A DNA stretch of 64,000 nucleotides, taken from contig CM019717.1 in NCBI GenBank assembly GCA_009760885.1, positions 51,359,366-51,423,365 on the forward strand, given 5' to 3'. A program made the translations under genes and the position numbers. Numbering within the stretch: the first letter of the stretch is position 1; each line of letters opens with the position of its first letter. This document shows, piece after piece, positions 40,218 to 51,687 of this stretch. The notes beneath the pieces were generated by a model. That model was given only the letters and a program-made list of their open reading frames with translations, was not told where the DNA came from and ran no database searches. Source of the stretch: Achatina immaculata (taxonomy: Eukaryota > Mollusca > Gastropoda > Stylommatophora > Achatinidae).

Positions 40218-43200
40218 CTGGGGAAAGCAAGACTTACTGGAATCAGTTTTCTTCTTAATGTAAAGAAATGAACTGGATGAGTAAATATGAACATCTAAAA
40301 ACATTTATTCATAATAAAAAAATAAAGTTACCAGTGTTTCATTCAATAATTTATCATACAACTTATGGTTATCAGTGTTATATAAGAAAGCATAGGTTCA
40401 TAAGGAGAAGATAAGATCATAAGTACTAAAAGATAATAAGAAAACCTTACTCTGAACATATTTGGTCAGGACAAGGGCAGCTGGTGAAAACTGAAGAAAG
40501 GGGGAATGCAGACAACAAGTGCAGAATATAAAGCTGGCTGACACAATAATAGCCAAAGTGTTTCTCTCCACTCATATTTAACAAGGGTGGGAGCACATAC
40601 TAAATCAAATGAAGGCTCTAGCTTAGTCAGTGCAGTCTAAATAGGGAACCACCTCTCACCTGTCAGGGTTATATTATATCCAAATCACGCTGAAGTTTTC
40701 CGGTGAGAAAGTCCAAAGCTGGACTGGATGGGCAACCACTTCTCACCCGGCGGGGATATTCTGATATCCAAAAGATGTCGAGGTTTTCTGGTGAGAAAGT
40801 CCAACTCTAGGCTGGATGGGCAACCACCTCTCACCCAGTGGGGATATATTCATATCCAAACCATGTCAAGGTTTTCCGGTGAGAAAGTCTAACTCTAGAC
40901 TAAACTGGTGCAACGAAAACCACAGCGTCACACAATGCCGCTTCTGTGACCCATCAAGAATATAGGCCAAAGTCCCACGATGCTCTGAGAACCACAGGGT
41001 TAAATTCAGTAGGATCAAAGGGCAATCTTGGTGGCAGAAGCAAACGAAGAAGAAGAAGAAGCAGTAGGCTCTAGTCTAGTGATTCTCTCCACTCATATTT
41101 AACACGGGAACATATGCAAATCAAATGAAGGCTCTACGAGTAACACAGTGATTCTCTCCACTCAGATTTAACAAGGAAACACATGCAAATCAAATGAAGG
41201 CTCTACGAGTAACACAGTGATTCTCTCCACTCATATTTAACAAGGGAACACATGCAAATCAAATGAAGGCTCTACAAGTAGCATAATGATTCTATCCATT
41301 CAGATTTAACAAGGGAACACATGCAAATCATTTTTGCAAATCAAATGAAGGCTCTAGTCTAGTGATTCTCTCCACTCAGATTTAACAAGGGAACACATGC
41401 AAATCAAATGAAGGCTCTAGTCTAGTGATTCTCTCCAGATTTATCATGGCAGGGAACACATGCTAAATCAAATGAAGGCTCTAGTCTAGTGATTCTCTCC
41501 AGATTTATCATGGCAGGGAACACATACTAAATCAAATGAAGGCTCTAGTCTAGTGATTTTCTCCACTCAGATTTAATAAGAGAATGCATGCTAAATCAAA
41601 TGAAGGCTCTAGTCTAGTGATTTTTTCCACTCAGATTTAATAAGGGAACACATGCTAAATCAAATGAAGGCTCTAGTCTAGTAATTCTCACCATTCAAAT
41701 TTAACAAGGCATGTAGCACATACTAAATCAAATGAAGGCTGCAACCTAATGATTCTCAACATCTCAGATACCAAGCTTCTCTTTTAAAGCCAAGCTGCTC
41801 AGAATCTTCCCATATATTCCAGAAAGGATTTTCACCATTTTCCTCCTTTATAAAAAATTATTCCCTTATACTTCCTCCCCAGGAAGCTACCTGCTTTCCC
41901 ACTGAGAATCACTACTGTAGTTATATCAGATAATACACATCCATACCACATTCACTGCTGACTGTGGAAATATTTGCGAGTGATGAGCATATGTTCAATG
42001 AAGTCTCATTCTTCTTCCTTGCACTCCCAAACTCTAGTTCAGTGTGACCTCCTACTTCACTATCATCAGCTCCAGTTTGGTTGAAACTTGCCCCATCTGT
42101 CATACTAGGAAGATTAAAAATAACATATCCATGCCATTTAAGAAGCAAAATTTAACCCAAATCCCAGAGCTTAAATAAAAAAGAATATACATAATGTGTG
42201 AGTGATGGTGACTGTGTTAAGGGAATATCATCACCAGGACCAGCAAACCACCGCTGGTCACATTATCTTAATAATGATGCTCCAAATGATGCTCTTGACA
42301 ATCAGGGCATTATGATGATATAGCTAGGCAAACTGAAAAGGAACTGCATGTTCTCTATACTGGTGGAGTATATTTTTAGGGTGCTCCAGAATTAAAGTAA
42401 GCTACAGAAACCTACTCCTCATTCTGAATGACACACATGTTACAAGGACTTCACCATTCACCAGCTATCAAATGCTTGGAGTCCACAGTTACAGATAGAT
42501 GCAACATATACTCAGTTCTCATACAAAGAAAACAAATGAAATTATACAGAGAAGATACAGCTTACTGAAAAAATGATATTTTAATGAAGGTTGAAGATAA
42601 CAGAACAGTGGTGAGAATGAATCAGAAACTTCTGAAAAGCATTATCTTCTTCTCCTTTTCATCTTCCTGGAATGTGAATTGGTGTTTTTTGCAATCAAAT
42701 GTGGTGAAGATGTTGAGGTGGCACAGGATATTGTTGGATTGGGAGCAGGTTATGGCAGCTATTTTTTCATTACCTGAATGGAGCTAGAAAGCAAGTGTAC
42801 AATACTTCTTTTTGCATGCTGTATAATCACGGGGACAATGGTAATCCTTGCACCATTAGCCAGGTTAAGCCTGTTGCTAGGGATACAAACTGAGATTTGC
42901 CACCTCTGACACTAGCATGTTAGCTACAGGTCGCTGACTACCAAAGTCTTCATCCCTGAAAAGCTCATATCAAAAACATAGGAAGAGGGCATGTCGAAGA
43001 TGAAGAAGAAAGTTGTATGACAACTTCCTTGCACAAGACAAATGCAAGATAAAAAGAAAAAAATCACAACCTTGTATAATCAGACATAAACGGTGGCGAG
43101 GAGTCTGAGGAAGTCAAATCTAAGCTACAGATACTTGATGTGAAATTCTTTGAAAAGCACATCTCTGACAGCTCTGTGAGGATTTCCAGAACACCTGCTG

Positions 43201-46200
43201 CATGGCTACTGAGAACTAGTATTTTCTTCTTCATTTCCTGCATACGCTCCTGAAAGATGAAAAATTACATAAAATAACTTTCTGCTCTATGTAGCATTGT
43301 AAACATTTAGCTTGTCAGTTTCATCTGTTATAAGCTTATTAAGATACAAAAATAAAGTATAATTACTGGTTAGGACTTTCAAAAGTGAAAACTAAATTCT
43401 TTTAATAGATTCAGAAATTTTCTGTTACAGCAAAGCTAGTATTAAGATGCTCTTTACATCACCCTGTAAATTTAGATCGTGATAATCTGGAGCCCTGTTG
43501 CCAGGCCAATGAAAGTAGTAGTCTCTACATTTTTGTAATATCCTCTAATTTCCCTCTGGTTCAAATCATCTTTCCTAGTTAAAGACATAAAACTGCATGA
43601 GCCATGTGCACACATGTAGCATTTGTCCAGAGTTTGAATTCACTTGTTGTTATGGCAGCTATTTTTAACAGTATCAGAACTGATTAACAAAAATTCTTTA
43701 TTTTTCTCACATTTCATAAAAAAAAAAACCACTTCCTCAATCCAAAAAAAAAAAAAAAAACCCCATCACTTTCTCAGCGCTGAAACAGCTTTCTAGTTTC
43801 AACTGTCATAGTTTTGATATGGTCTAGAAGTGAATGAGGATTTAATCTAAATTTAATTTTTGAAAACAGAAATGAATAATTCACAACAAATCTTTCAATC
43901 CTATTCAGAATAAGGAAATAAAACACAGAAAGTAAAGTTACGTCAGTAAAGTTAAAGATTTTTTTTTCACAAATCTGTTCTGAATTGATTCAGACTTGCC
44001 TGATGCTCTGAGCCTGACATTCTGGCACAAGTTATTTGAGAATACAAGTGATTTGCCAGATTTAGCAGCTGCCTTATTCAGTCATTTCTGACCACAAGAT
44101 GGTGTATCACTGAAGAAAATTCAATCCTTCCTGTACACATCCCCCCTTCCCAATCCCATTTCTTTTCTCTCGTCTACCTGATGCTGGAGTTCCTCTTTGT
44201 CCTTTTGTGAGAAGGTAACGCAGTATGCACCTTAACTTGGAAGTGGCTGACAGACAAGTCCTACAATTTAGTATAATGTTTTAATACATCTTTGAACAGC
44301 AGCTGTAGTAGCATGTTCTTTTGCCATATGTTAGGTGTCCATTAAAAATACCTTTAAAAAAAATGTACTCATCTTTCATCTCACAGACATAGCCATACTA
44401 ATGTGGCCAGCACTGCTACCAAGTTATATTCCTCAGCACAATAATCAAAATGGACGTAACACACTGATCATCTATATAGTACTAAACTAGAACACAAGTG
44501 TAATACACGAACTGCTTCACAAACCTCATATCTTTTATTCGCCTCCATCAAAATAAAAGTTTCCATATCCTTCTTGTACCTTTCTAGCTCTATAACTTTT
44601 TGTCTGAGCTCATGGTTCCATTCTAGCAGGTATGTATAATGGGTGTGCACCTGATGGAAATTTCTTCTCATTTTCTCAAGACTCACAGCTAGCAGTTTAT
44701 TGTTGGCTTGTAAGGCCTTCATAGACTGTGTTGAGTTTACTGTGTCAAGAACGCAGACACTCATCATTATATGACTTTACAAACACAATAAATCATGAGC
44801 TATTTTAATACAAATATCATGAACATAACGAAGACATGTAATACTGAACTGCAACTTTAAAAGATATGAAAATGATAGGACTGTGGAGCTGGAATCATAG
44901 AGTTGGAACCAGAAGTACTACTGAGTTGGAGTTAATGGAAATGAATCATTTATGATGGAGTCAGAAAGAATAAATAGAGAGCAGCCAAAGTTAGGAGCAA
45001 TTTTTGATGGAGTTGCAGTCATTTATAAAGGAATCAGGCCAAACATTTTTAAAACAGAGACACTCAGAATCAAAATAAATATGATCAGGAATATACATTT
45101 GCAAATATAACCATTATTATTTTTCTCCATATTTTCCTGTTTAAAGTTTTTATCATTATAGCACATCATAAACAGAAATTTCAGCCTTGGGATGCAAGGG
45201 TAAATGAAGGAATTAAAAGAAAAAAAAATTCAGTATCTACCTGGCCTTACTCAAGATTACAGCTGTGAGTTACATTTTTTCCAACTGTGATAGTAAATTA
45301 AATATAGATCAGTGTTACTCTACTTTGTATACAAAAAAAAGTTTTTCTATTAAACTTTGATTTCAGTCCGTTATTCTGCCAAAACATTGTATATAACACA
45401 AATGATGCAAGTGCTTTCCCTTTTTATATGTCAGTCAGTCATTAGCATGCCCCTTGCAGAACTTTGCTTCCCTACAGCTCTCCTGAAGGCCTTTCGATTG
45501 TATCCATTCATCATCAATGAAGTCTTGCAGCCATCCTCTATTTTTCTACTATCAAATTCTGACTCTGGATTCTCTATTTTTCTGTCCAATTCTTCTTTCT
45601 GACTCCCTATTTTCTACTGTTCAGTTCTTACTCTTGGTCCCTTTATTTTTCTGTCCAATTCTGACTCTGGATCCTCTATTTTTTTCCAGTTCTGACCCTG
45701 GGTCTTCTATTGTCTATTGTCCTCTTCTTCAACTGTTGAAGAATACATACCACATACTCAGGCTGCACCCATTATTGCTTCCAATTCAAACTCCAAAGAC
45801 CTGATACGAAAAATCAATATTAAGAAGCTGGCTGTTGTGTGAAAAAAATCCTGGTATCAAAAGCACCACAAGGAGGCAGAAAGGTTCTTGACCTTCAGTT
45901 TTGCTTATCTAGCTCTGATGACAGTGCCATCTTTGTTTCAATCATCTGAACTTTCAACTTTTCATTTGTAACTGCTCATCGGAATGTTACTGCAATAAAT
46001 CATTTCATCTCATGTACATCAATCTTCCCCCCCCGCCCCTTCTTCTATTAGCCTCCCATCATATGTCCCTCCTATCTTAGAATTCATACAGATAATGGAA
46101 AATTTCTTACTTACAGCTCAGACTTATAGCAGACTTTAACCTTTTCAAATATAGATTCTGTGTTGGCACGCCTGTTCTGTTTTTCTTAAGAACTTTCTTC

Positions 46201-46244
46201 AGTCTCTGTCTGGCTCTTTGAACGCTTTCAGAAGCTGTGTCCAT
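37882..46244 (-). CDS. Shugoshin-like protein, 5 coding exons (whole locus)
   Basis: A likely shugoshin, the protector of centromeric cohesin that recruits PP2A through an N-terminal coiled coil. Exons 46141-46244, 44525-44759, 43071-43249, 41947-42104 and 37882-40217 join with matching phases into one frame of about 1003 residues. The basic N-terminus (RARQRLKKVLKKNR) and SMKALQANNKLLAVSLEKMR look like the conserved shugoshin start of coiled coil, and heptad-like text continues through exon 3. The rest (about 225-1003) is Ser/Thr/Lys-rich and probably disordered. A near-terminal basic stretch RTKKARSMCVPRREE could be a degenerate shugoshin C-box, but the usual Tyr-x-Glu-Pro is not seen. An acceptor-like TTTTCAG at about 46271 implies an upstream 5' UTR exon. 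The fold and gene model are firmer than the name. Confidence 0.65.
40640..40925. repeat. Tandem repeat, unit about 86 bp, three copies
   Basis: Three copies carrying ACCACCTCTCACC...GGGGATAT...GGTTTTCCGGTGAGAAAGTC. They lie in the last intron of the shugoshin-like gene. Confidence 0.85.
40926..41067 (+). mobile_element. Possible retroposon 3' end with GAA-repeat tail
   Basis: Unique sequence ending in AACGAAGAAGAAGAAGAAG separates one early copy of the 63-bp repeat (about 40560) from the main array. The tail and its position suggest that this block together with the 86-bp repeats was inserted into the array. Confidence 0.4.
41068..41740. repeat. Satellite-like array, unit about 63 bp, about 10-11 copies
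   Basis: Units read GTGATTCTCTCCACTCAGAT, then TTAACAAGGGAACACATGC, then AAATCAAATGAAGGCTCTAG. Several copies carry the octamer ATGCAAAT; later ones read ATGCTAAAT. It is confined to the intron 40218-41946 of the shugoshin-like gene. Confidence 0.93.
41947..42104 (-). CDS. Shugoshin-like exon 4
   Basis: Acceptor TCTTCCTAG|T and donor GAATGTG|GTATGG. Encodes a polar, acidic segment (TGADDSEVGGHTELEFGSAR) with no recognisable domain. Junction phases on both sides fit. Confidence 0.72.
42640..42960. repeat. Dispersed repeat R1, copy 1
   Basis: Shares with 47060-47360 a series of ordered words, for example TCTTCTCCTTTTCATCTTCC / TTCTTCTATCTCCCTGGA, then AAGATGTT.AGG, CAGCCATTTTT, GTGCAATACTT and TAGCATGTTAG. 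No coding sequence is recognised. Confidence 0.65.
43071..43249 (-). CDS. Shugoshin-like exon 3
   Basis: Acceptor ATCTTTCAG|GAG and donor ACAAG|GTTGTG. Encodes ERMQEMKKKILVLSSHAAG and continues helical, then turns Ser-rich (LTSSDSSPPFMS). Phase matches exons 2 and 4. Confidence 0.72.
44525..44759 (-). CDS. Shugoshin-like exon 2 (coiled coil)
   Basis: Acceptor ATGATGAG|T and donor TATGAG|GTTTGT. Encodes SMKALQANNKLLAVSLEKMR, then HELRQKVIELERYKKDMETF, a strongly helical, heptad-like stretch that carries most of the shugoshin resemblance. Confidence 0.75.
44880..45060. repeat. Degenerate GGAGTTGGA / GGAGTCAGA repeat
   Basis: Repeated words GTGGAGCTGGAATCA, GAGTTGGAACCAGAAG, GATGGAGTCAGAAAG and GATGGAGTTGCAGTCATTTA. 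It is the opposite orientation of the motif at 12125-12330 and 45540-45740. Confidence 0.5.
45432..45545 (-). mobile_element. RTE-D 3'-end fragment
   Basis: The family D 3' block (TTAGCATGCCCCTTGCAGAA, CTGAAGGCCTTTCGATTGTA) with a TCAGTCAG-type tail at about 45430. Truncated to about 110 bp. Confidence 0.75.
45540..45740. repeat. Degenerate TCTGACTCTGG repeat, unit about 35 bp
   Basis: Six or seven units such as TTTTTCTGTCCAATTCTGAC then TCTGGATCCTCTA. Same motif family as 12125-12330. Confidence 0.75.
46141..46244 (-). CDS. Shugoshin-like exon 1 (basic N-terminus)
   Basis: ATG at 46244 opens 34 codons plus two bases, with RARQRLKKVLKKNR. The donor AAAAG|GTTAAA is weak but keeps the frame with exon 2. 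A better-looking GTAAGT at 46109-46114 would break it. Confidence 0.65.
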
Positions 46245-46522
46245 TGTTTAGCTGGTCTGCATTAAGCTGAAAAGATAAAAATCACAAGCTAAAATGTAAA
46301 ATTCACAACATAATTACAATGTGTTTTAAAGGCTTCACACATAACTGGACCTTATAACACAATCAGAATGTGTTTTATACACTTCATAATATACTTAGAA
46401 TATAACTGTTTTATACAATCATATCATTTTCTTATAGAAACAGTACAAATACAAACACTCTTGCATACTATCAACCATGCATATGTATAAAATCAAATAT
46501 CACATTATTATTATCATTATAC

Positions 46523-46754
46523 AGGGAGGGTGAAAGGTTCCACTACACTTGTTGTTATGTGTAGTGTGATTTTTTAAAATGATCTTTATTAATCTACCTG
46601 TTATGGATCTAATATTCATCTGCACAGAGATCATGGAGGAATTCACACTGATGTCCTAGATCCGTAACAAGTACATTCATAAATACAGCATTATTAAAAA
46701 AATAAATCACACTACACATAACAACAGGAGTAATGGGACTTTTTGCCTTACCTA
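46523..46754. mobile_element. MITE with long inverted ends, about 230 bp
   Basis: The ends carry TTGTTATGTGTAGTGTGATT (about 46549-46569) and its inverted copy (about 46703-46726), extending outward with weaker match. There is no coding capacity. It lies just upstream of the shugoshin-like first coding exon. Confidence 0.8.
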
Positions 46755-47059
46755 AACTTAAAACATGCCATTTGTATCTTGTTTCTGAATGTGCTTTTCC
46801 AGGAAATTTTGAGGTAAAATGTTAATTTTAAAACAGCACCCTAACTTTATTGGTTAAAAACTTTCCTGGCATATTACAAAACTATCGCAGTCAAAGTCTA
46901 ATTTATGATTGTAATACTTTTTTTTTGCATAATTAAAGATAAATTGTGGCAGGTTAATTGATTGATTTTGCTTAATCTCCCTGTAGCTGCAGACTTAATG
47001 CTTGTGACAGCTGATACTGTGAAGAGTTACAGCATCGTACCCATTTGGGATGTGCAGTG

Positions 47060-47360
47060 ATCATTTTCATTCCTTTTTCTTCTATCTCCCTGGAGCTGAG
47101 AGCTGAGTTTTCTTTCAGCCAGGGTAGCGAAGATGTTTAGGCATAGCATCATGACAATGACAGCCATTTTTCCAGTCTCTGAGTGGAACTACAAAGCTGC
47201 GTGTGTGCAATACTTTTTTTTAGCAGACTTCACCAACATATAAACTATGCCCCATTACTCACTGGTGGTACCAACTCAGCGATGGGATAAGGACTTGGCC
47301 AGCTATGGTTTGCCAGTTTTGACTTTAGCATGTTAGTTATGGGTCAATGACTGCCAAACT
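47060..47360. repeat. Dispersed repeat R1, copy 2
   Basis: Second copy of the 42640-42960 repeat in the same orientation, about 4.4 kb away and diverged. Confidence 0.65.
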
Positions 47361-47639
47361 GGATAGTGTGCTCACTGCAGTTTTCATTACCCTCAAAAAC
47401 GAAAACCTAAGAAGCAGGCTTTCCAGAGCAAGGCCCATAGCGGAACACACTGACCCTTATACAGTTGACCACACTGTATATAACAATGACCAGTTAACCA
47501 GGAACACTGCATGGAGATAGAATATTCTTGACCTACTTTAGCTCACTGGCTACTCACTGATGACATATCAGACAAGACATATACATGTTTCCTGGTCCTT
47601 GGGCTGGTACTTATAATGCTGCACCTTCAGGAATCTGTA

Positions 47640-47760
47640 ATACTCTGACAGTATGTACACTGTCACCCAGAACTGTGGGGTTGGAAGTCATGGAATCAGA
47701 ACTAATTTTGGGTGAAGTCAGAGTTGATATAAATGTACCATTTACAAAGCAGAACAGTTA
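47640..47760. repeat. Degenerate GGAATCAGAACT / GAAGTCAGAGTTG repeat
   Basis: Short diverged member of the GGAGTTGGA motif family (see 44880-45060). Confidence 0.35.
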
Positions 47761-47993
47761 AAAATATATAGGAGCTGAGAAGTTAAAAAAAGAAATGTAG
47801 TCTAAGGTCTGGCATACTAACTCCACAGCCCAGCTTTTGATAAGTGTTTATAAATTATGCCAATATTATGACTCATATATACTGTACTTCCTTGAATAAA
47901 CACCTCTGGCATTTATTCACAAAACTGTTGCCATGATTCGGTGTTTATTTGCAAAATGCCAATTACGGCTCTACAGCATTGGTGTTAGCCTAT

Positions 47994-48581
47994 CTCTCTC
48001 TCTCTCTGAACCTTAAGTGCCCAGGGCACATGGGGCTTCCGCAAGGGTTTTCCACAAATGCCTGTCCTTTGCCTTTTTTTCTGCTCTTGCCCAGGTGAGC
48101 CCTCTATTGCTCAACATTCTTTCTGTTGTTCTTCTCCATGTCTCTTTTGGTCTACCCTTACTTCTGTTCCCCTGTGGTGTCCATCTTAGTGCTATTTTTG
48201 GTATTGAGTTGTCAGTCATTCGGAGCACATGTCCCAACCATCGCCAGCGTCTTTCCTCAATAATTGTTGTCAGTGGTTTCATCTGCATTTCTGCTAATAA
48301 GATGTTATTTCTTATGGTGTTTGGCCAGAATATTTTTCTAATTCTTCGTAAACATTTAGTCTGGAAAGAATTTAACTTGTTTTCTATGGTTTTGGTGATT
48401 TTCCAGCATTCACTTCCATAGAGTAGTACACTTAGAACATTACTCTTAAATATCCTGATTTTCATATTTATGCTTAGTTTTTTTTTATTTCCATATAGTC
48501 TGCAGCATTGCAAAAGCCTGGTTTGCTCTAGTAAGTCTGCTGTTGATGTCCTCTGTGCTGTCTCCATTTTCTACTACTCTG
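47994..48581 (-). mobile_element. RTE-like LINE family B, copy 3 (0.6 kb 3' end)
   Basis: Carries the same C-terminal block as 23738-24190 (frame 48013-48567 open) and a GA tail at 47994-48006. It is flanked by a perfect 13-bp duplication GGTGTTAGCCTAT at 47981-47993 and 48582-48594. It looks young. Confidence 0.93.
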
Positions 48582-48599
48582 GGTGTTAGCCTATACCAT

Positions 48600-50870
48600 A
48601 CGTCTTTCCATAGAAGGACAGAAACAGTGTACTGACCTGGTGTTTACTTCAGACCCAGAGCATGCATAACATGACCGCATCCACTCGTCTCTCTCTTTCA
48701 TCCTTCCCCAATTCCCCCCAGCATTTAATTGAGACAGGTGACTATTTCAGACCTGGCATTTAATCAAGGAAATACTGTATACAGGTACCTGTAATGAAAT
48801 GAATTCTCTCCTCCGTGTGAAAAACAGATGGTGCCAGCTTGTCCTGGCTGAAGTTAAACAACTTGAACAAATTCTTGATCTCACATAATAACTTCAGAAG
48901 TTCCATGATGTTGTCAGTGATTAAGGAGCAAGACTTCTGACCACTTCCTAGTCATGTTTTACAAGTGACTACTGAAGGTCAAACTCCTGCCTGTCAGAGC
49001 AGTCATGACAAAAAAATTAAAGAACATTTAGCTTTTTTTCAAATCTGTAGTAATCTGATTACTTTAAACAGATTACTGCTCTATTAAAGTAAGTTAAACA
49101 CCCCACACCACGAACCCACTACAATAAAAGGGGTAAAATGACAGCAAAATGTTTCAAACTTTTTACTTCCAAGCCTCCAATAGGTTATGCTTTACATATA
49201 TTACTAAGGCCGATCACACCCCACTCTGTATATGCCAAAAAAGGTCTTCTGCCTCCAGATCCTGCAAACCTGCAGAGTCCAGACTGAACCCAGGAAAAAG
49301 GAGCACGGATGGGAAAACTGTAGGCACACATAAAGAACTTCTGCTGGCGATGAGATTCATGGAGACGATTTATCTCTTTGTCTAGATGGCTGAGCATATG
49401 AACCTGGGCAAGAAGAAGACGCAGAAGCAACAAGCATTGGAAATGATGTTATGTAGTAATTGAGAGCAGTACGATTTCATTCTAAAGCAACAGTGTAACA
49501 TTACAATGAAAACTGTAATGAGATGAATGAAACTACGTCACAAATATGGTTACTTTATGGAACATGATTTTTGGCTGCTTCCTTGATACAATTTTAATTA
49601 AGACGAACGTGGTGTTGCGGAAATGCGTTCAGTCTGCCACCGTGGAACCTCTGAGTTTTTCACATTTTATACTGTTCCTGCAACATTAACTTTCAAGCTC
49701 CATCTCTTAGCCTTGCACATGGTACTGTGAATGGTTTTATCTCAGTGACTACAATGTGGGTTTAATTCATTCTGAAACTATCGCCTCAAGACCGGTGCAT
49801 TATGGGATACTAATTATTTTTTTTTTAATAGAAAATGTGAATTATCATATTCCGGGCCGCAACTTCGTAAGTGAGCAATGAATTAATGAATCTTATATAT
49901 TCTTAGAACTGCGTGTACAGTTTTTTAAAGAGCTTTTTTTTTTATATTATTTTACAGCAATGGATTAACATACAAATAAACCTTGCTAGTTAGCATCGAC
50001 AGGACCGTTTCAGTTTCCGCAGCAAAGCTAAGTAGGGCGTCAAACGGTTCATATATATATACCCATTTTTACACTTCTGGCAAATAATCACCGCCATAGT
50101 TACAAGTGAAGATCATAAGCAGCTGAGATAAACTGAATTCGCTTGAAATTAAACTCTAATGTTGTTTCAGTTCCTAGTCTCTCGTGTTATTTGGGTTAGT
50201 AGCAAGAATGCGAGAGTAACTCTCGGGAACATAATAATAATTGTTTGCATCACCCTCAAATTTAAATTGTACATGACTGAACGTAATTAATCAATTCTGT
50301 AGTTTCTTTTAAATTCAGTAGTCACATTACTTCCTTATTATTTTCTTTGATCGCTCCTCGTATTTCATGTGTTTCATCTAGTAGATGATGGTCTTTATTC
50401 GGCTGTTTGATGTTAGACTGCTCAATGAACATTCTGAGGAATATTCAAGCTAACTCTCTAAGGAAGTAGTAGCTCGAATCCCTGCAGACGTCACAGATAT
50501 TCATCGACTAAACTTCTTTCTTTTGTATACCAGGCCACGCAGCCGTCAGGGGAAATTAGGGAGCAAATCTGCTGATTGTCTCGGCGACTGTAGAGGAAGG
50601 GCAAGCAATCGATCGAGCCGATATTATAAATGCTATAAAAGAAGCTGGTCGGACAAAAAGACTTCACCGTCACTTCATAATCAGTATCTCTGTCAAAAAA
50701 ATGAATAAGCCAGGGAGTGAATCTTGGTGTGGTCATAAACGACTAACTAAAAGCATGGCCAGTCAACAGAGGACGGGTGTTGTCAGTCATTGTACGTACG
50801 TGGAGATACTGAAGACCATATGGGAGCTGCTATGGAGAGTATCCGAAGCGCAAAGATGACGGTCCTTTCA
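48600..50870. other. Spacer upstream of the shugoshin-like gene, no gene recognised
   Basis: Only short frames. The promoter and 5' UTR exon of the shugoshin-like gene may lie here or further up, but nothing defines them. Confidence 0.4.
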
Positions 50871-50879
50871 AACTGCGCT

Positions 50880-51205
50880 AGACAGTGGCTACAGAAACGA
50901 AGTAGATTTTTGTAGCTTTCATACTCACCACAGAAACGAAGTAGATTTTTATAGCTTTCATACTCACCACAGAAACGAAGTAGATTTTTGTAGCTTTCAT
51001 ACTTACCGCAGAAACGAAGTAGATTTTTGTAGCTTTCATACTTACCGCAGAAACGAAGTAGATTTTTGTAGCTTTCATACTTACCGCAGAAACGAAGTAG
51101 ATTTTTGTAGCTTTCATACTTACCGCAGAAACGAAGTAGATTTTTGTAGCTTTCATACTTACCGCAGAAACGAAGTAGATTTGTAGCTCTCATATTTACC
51201 ACTCT
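50880..51205. repeat. 39-bp minisatellite, 8 copies, with a splice-donor-like site in each unit
   Basis: Unit on the plus strand: CGCAGAAACGAAGTAGATTT plus TTGTAGCTTTCATACTTAC. On the minus strand each unit contains TGCGGTAAGTATG (six units) or TGTGGTGAGTATG (two units), a good donor consensus. The unit is a multiple of three, so two minus frames stay open through it (for example 50783-51400), but no gene is recognised there. Confidence 0.92.
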
Positions 51206-51687
51206 TCGCCCAAATCCTCCATGCTCTTCTAGCAGCTTTTTTTTTTCACTGTGCGATCTGCTTTTTAAAAATTTATTTTTATTTTTCCATATACATGTAT
51301 GTAAAAACGGGTGTAAAGTATTCACAGGTACAAGGAAATGTTGAACTGTTTTACGAGCATTATGATATTCTTGACACATCCATAGATGCTCCGATATCAA
51401 CCTTGGAATGAGGATATTATCCCAGGAGTACGTACACTGTACGGGAGAGAATCTTTGATGACTAGAGGGCTATGGTTGCAAGGACAACGCAGAAGTAGTG
51501 TTGCTATCAATTCAACACCACCATTTTCTCGTCATGATGTGTGTGTGTGTATGTGCGCGCGCGCGGGCTCAAATATTGAAATCTAATTCTCTTAATGAAT
51601 AGCTTTTAAACAGCTTTTTTCGAGTTTATCTATGTATGCTATTCAAATATTCATATGGGACATAATACAGAAGATGAACACTAGAGA

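Noticed and set aside
50783..51400. 205-codon minus frame with a repeated 13-residue motif
   Set aside because: It is the translation of a 39-bp minisatellite whose length is a multiple of three. A second frame is equally open, and there is no independent support for a protein.
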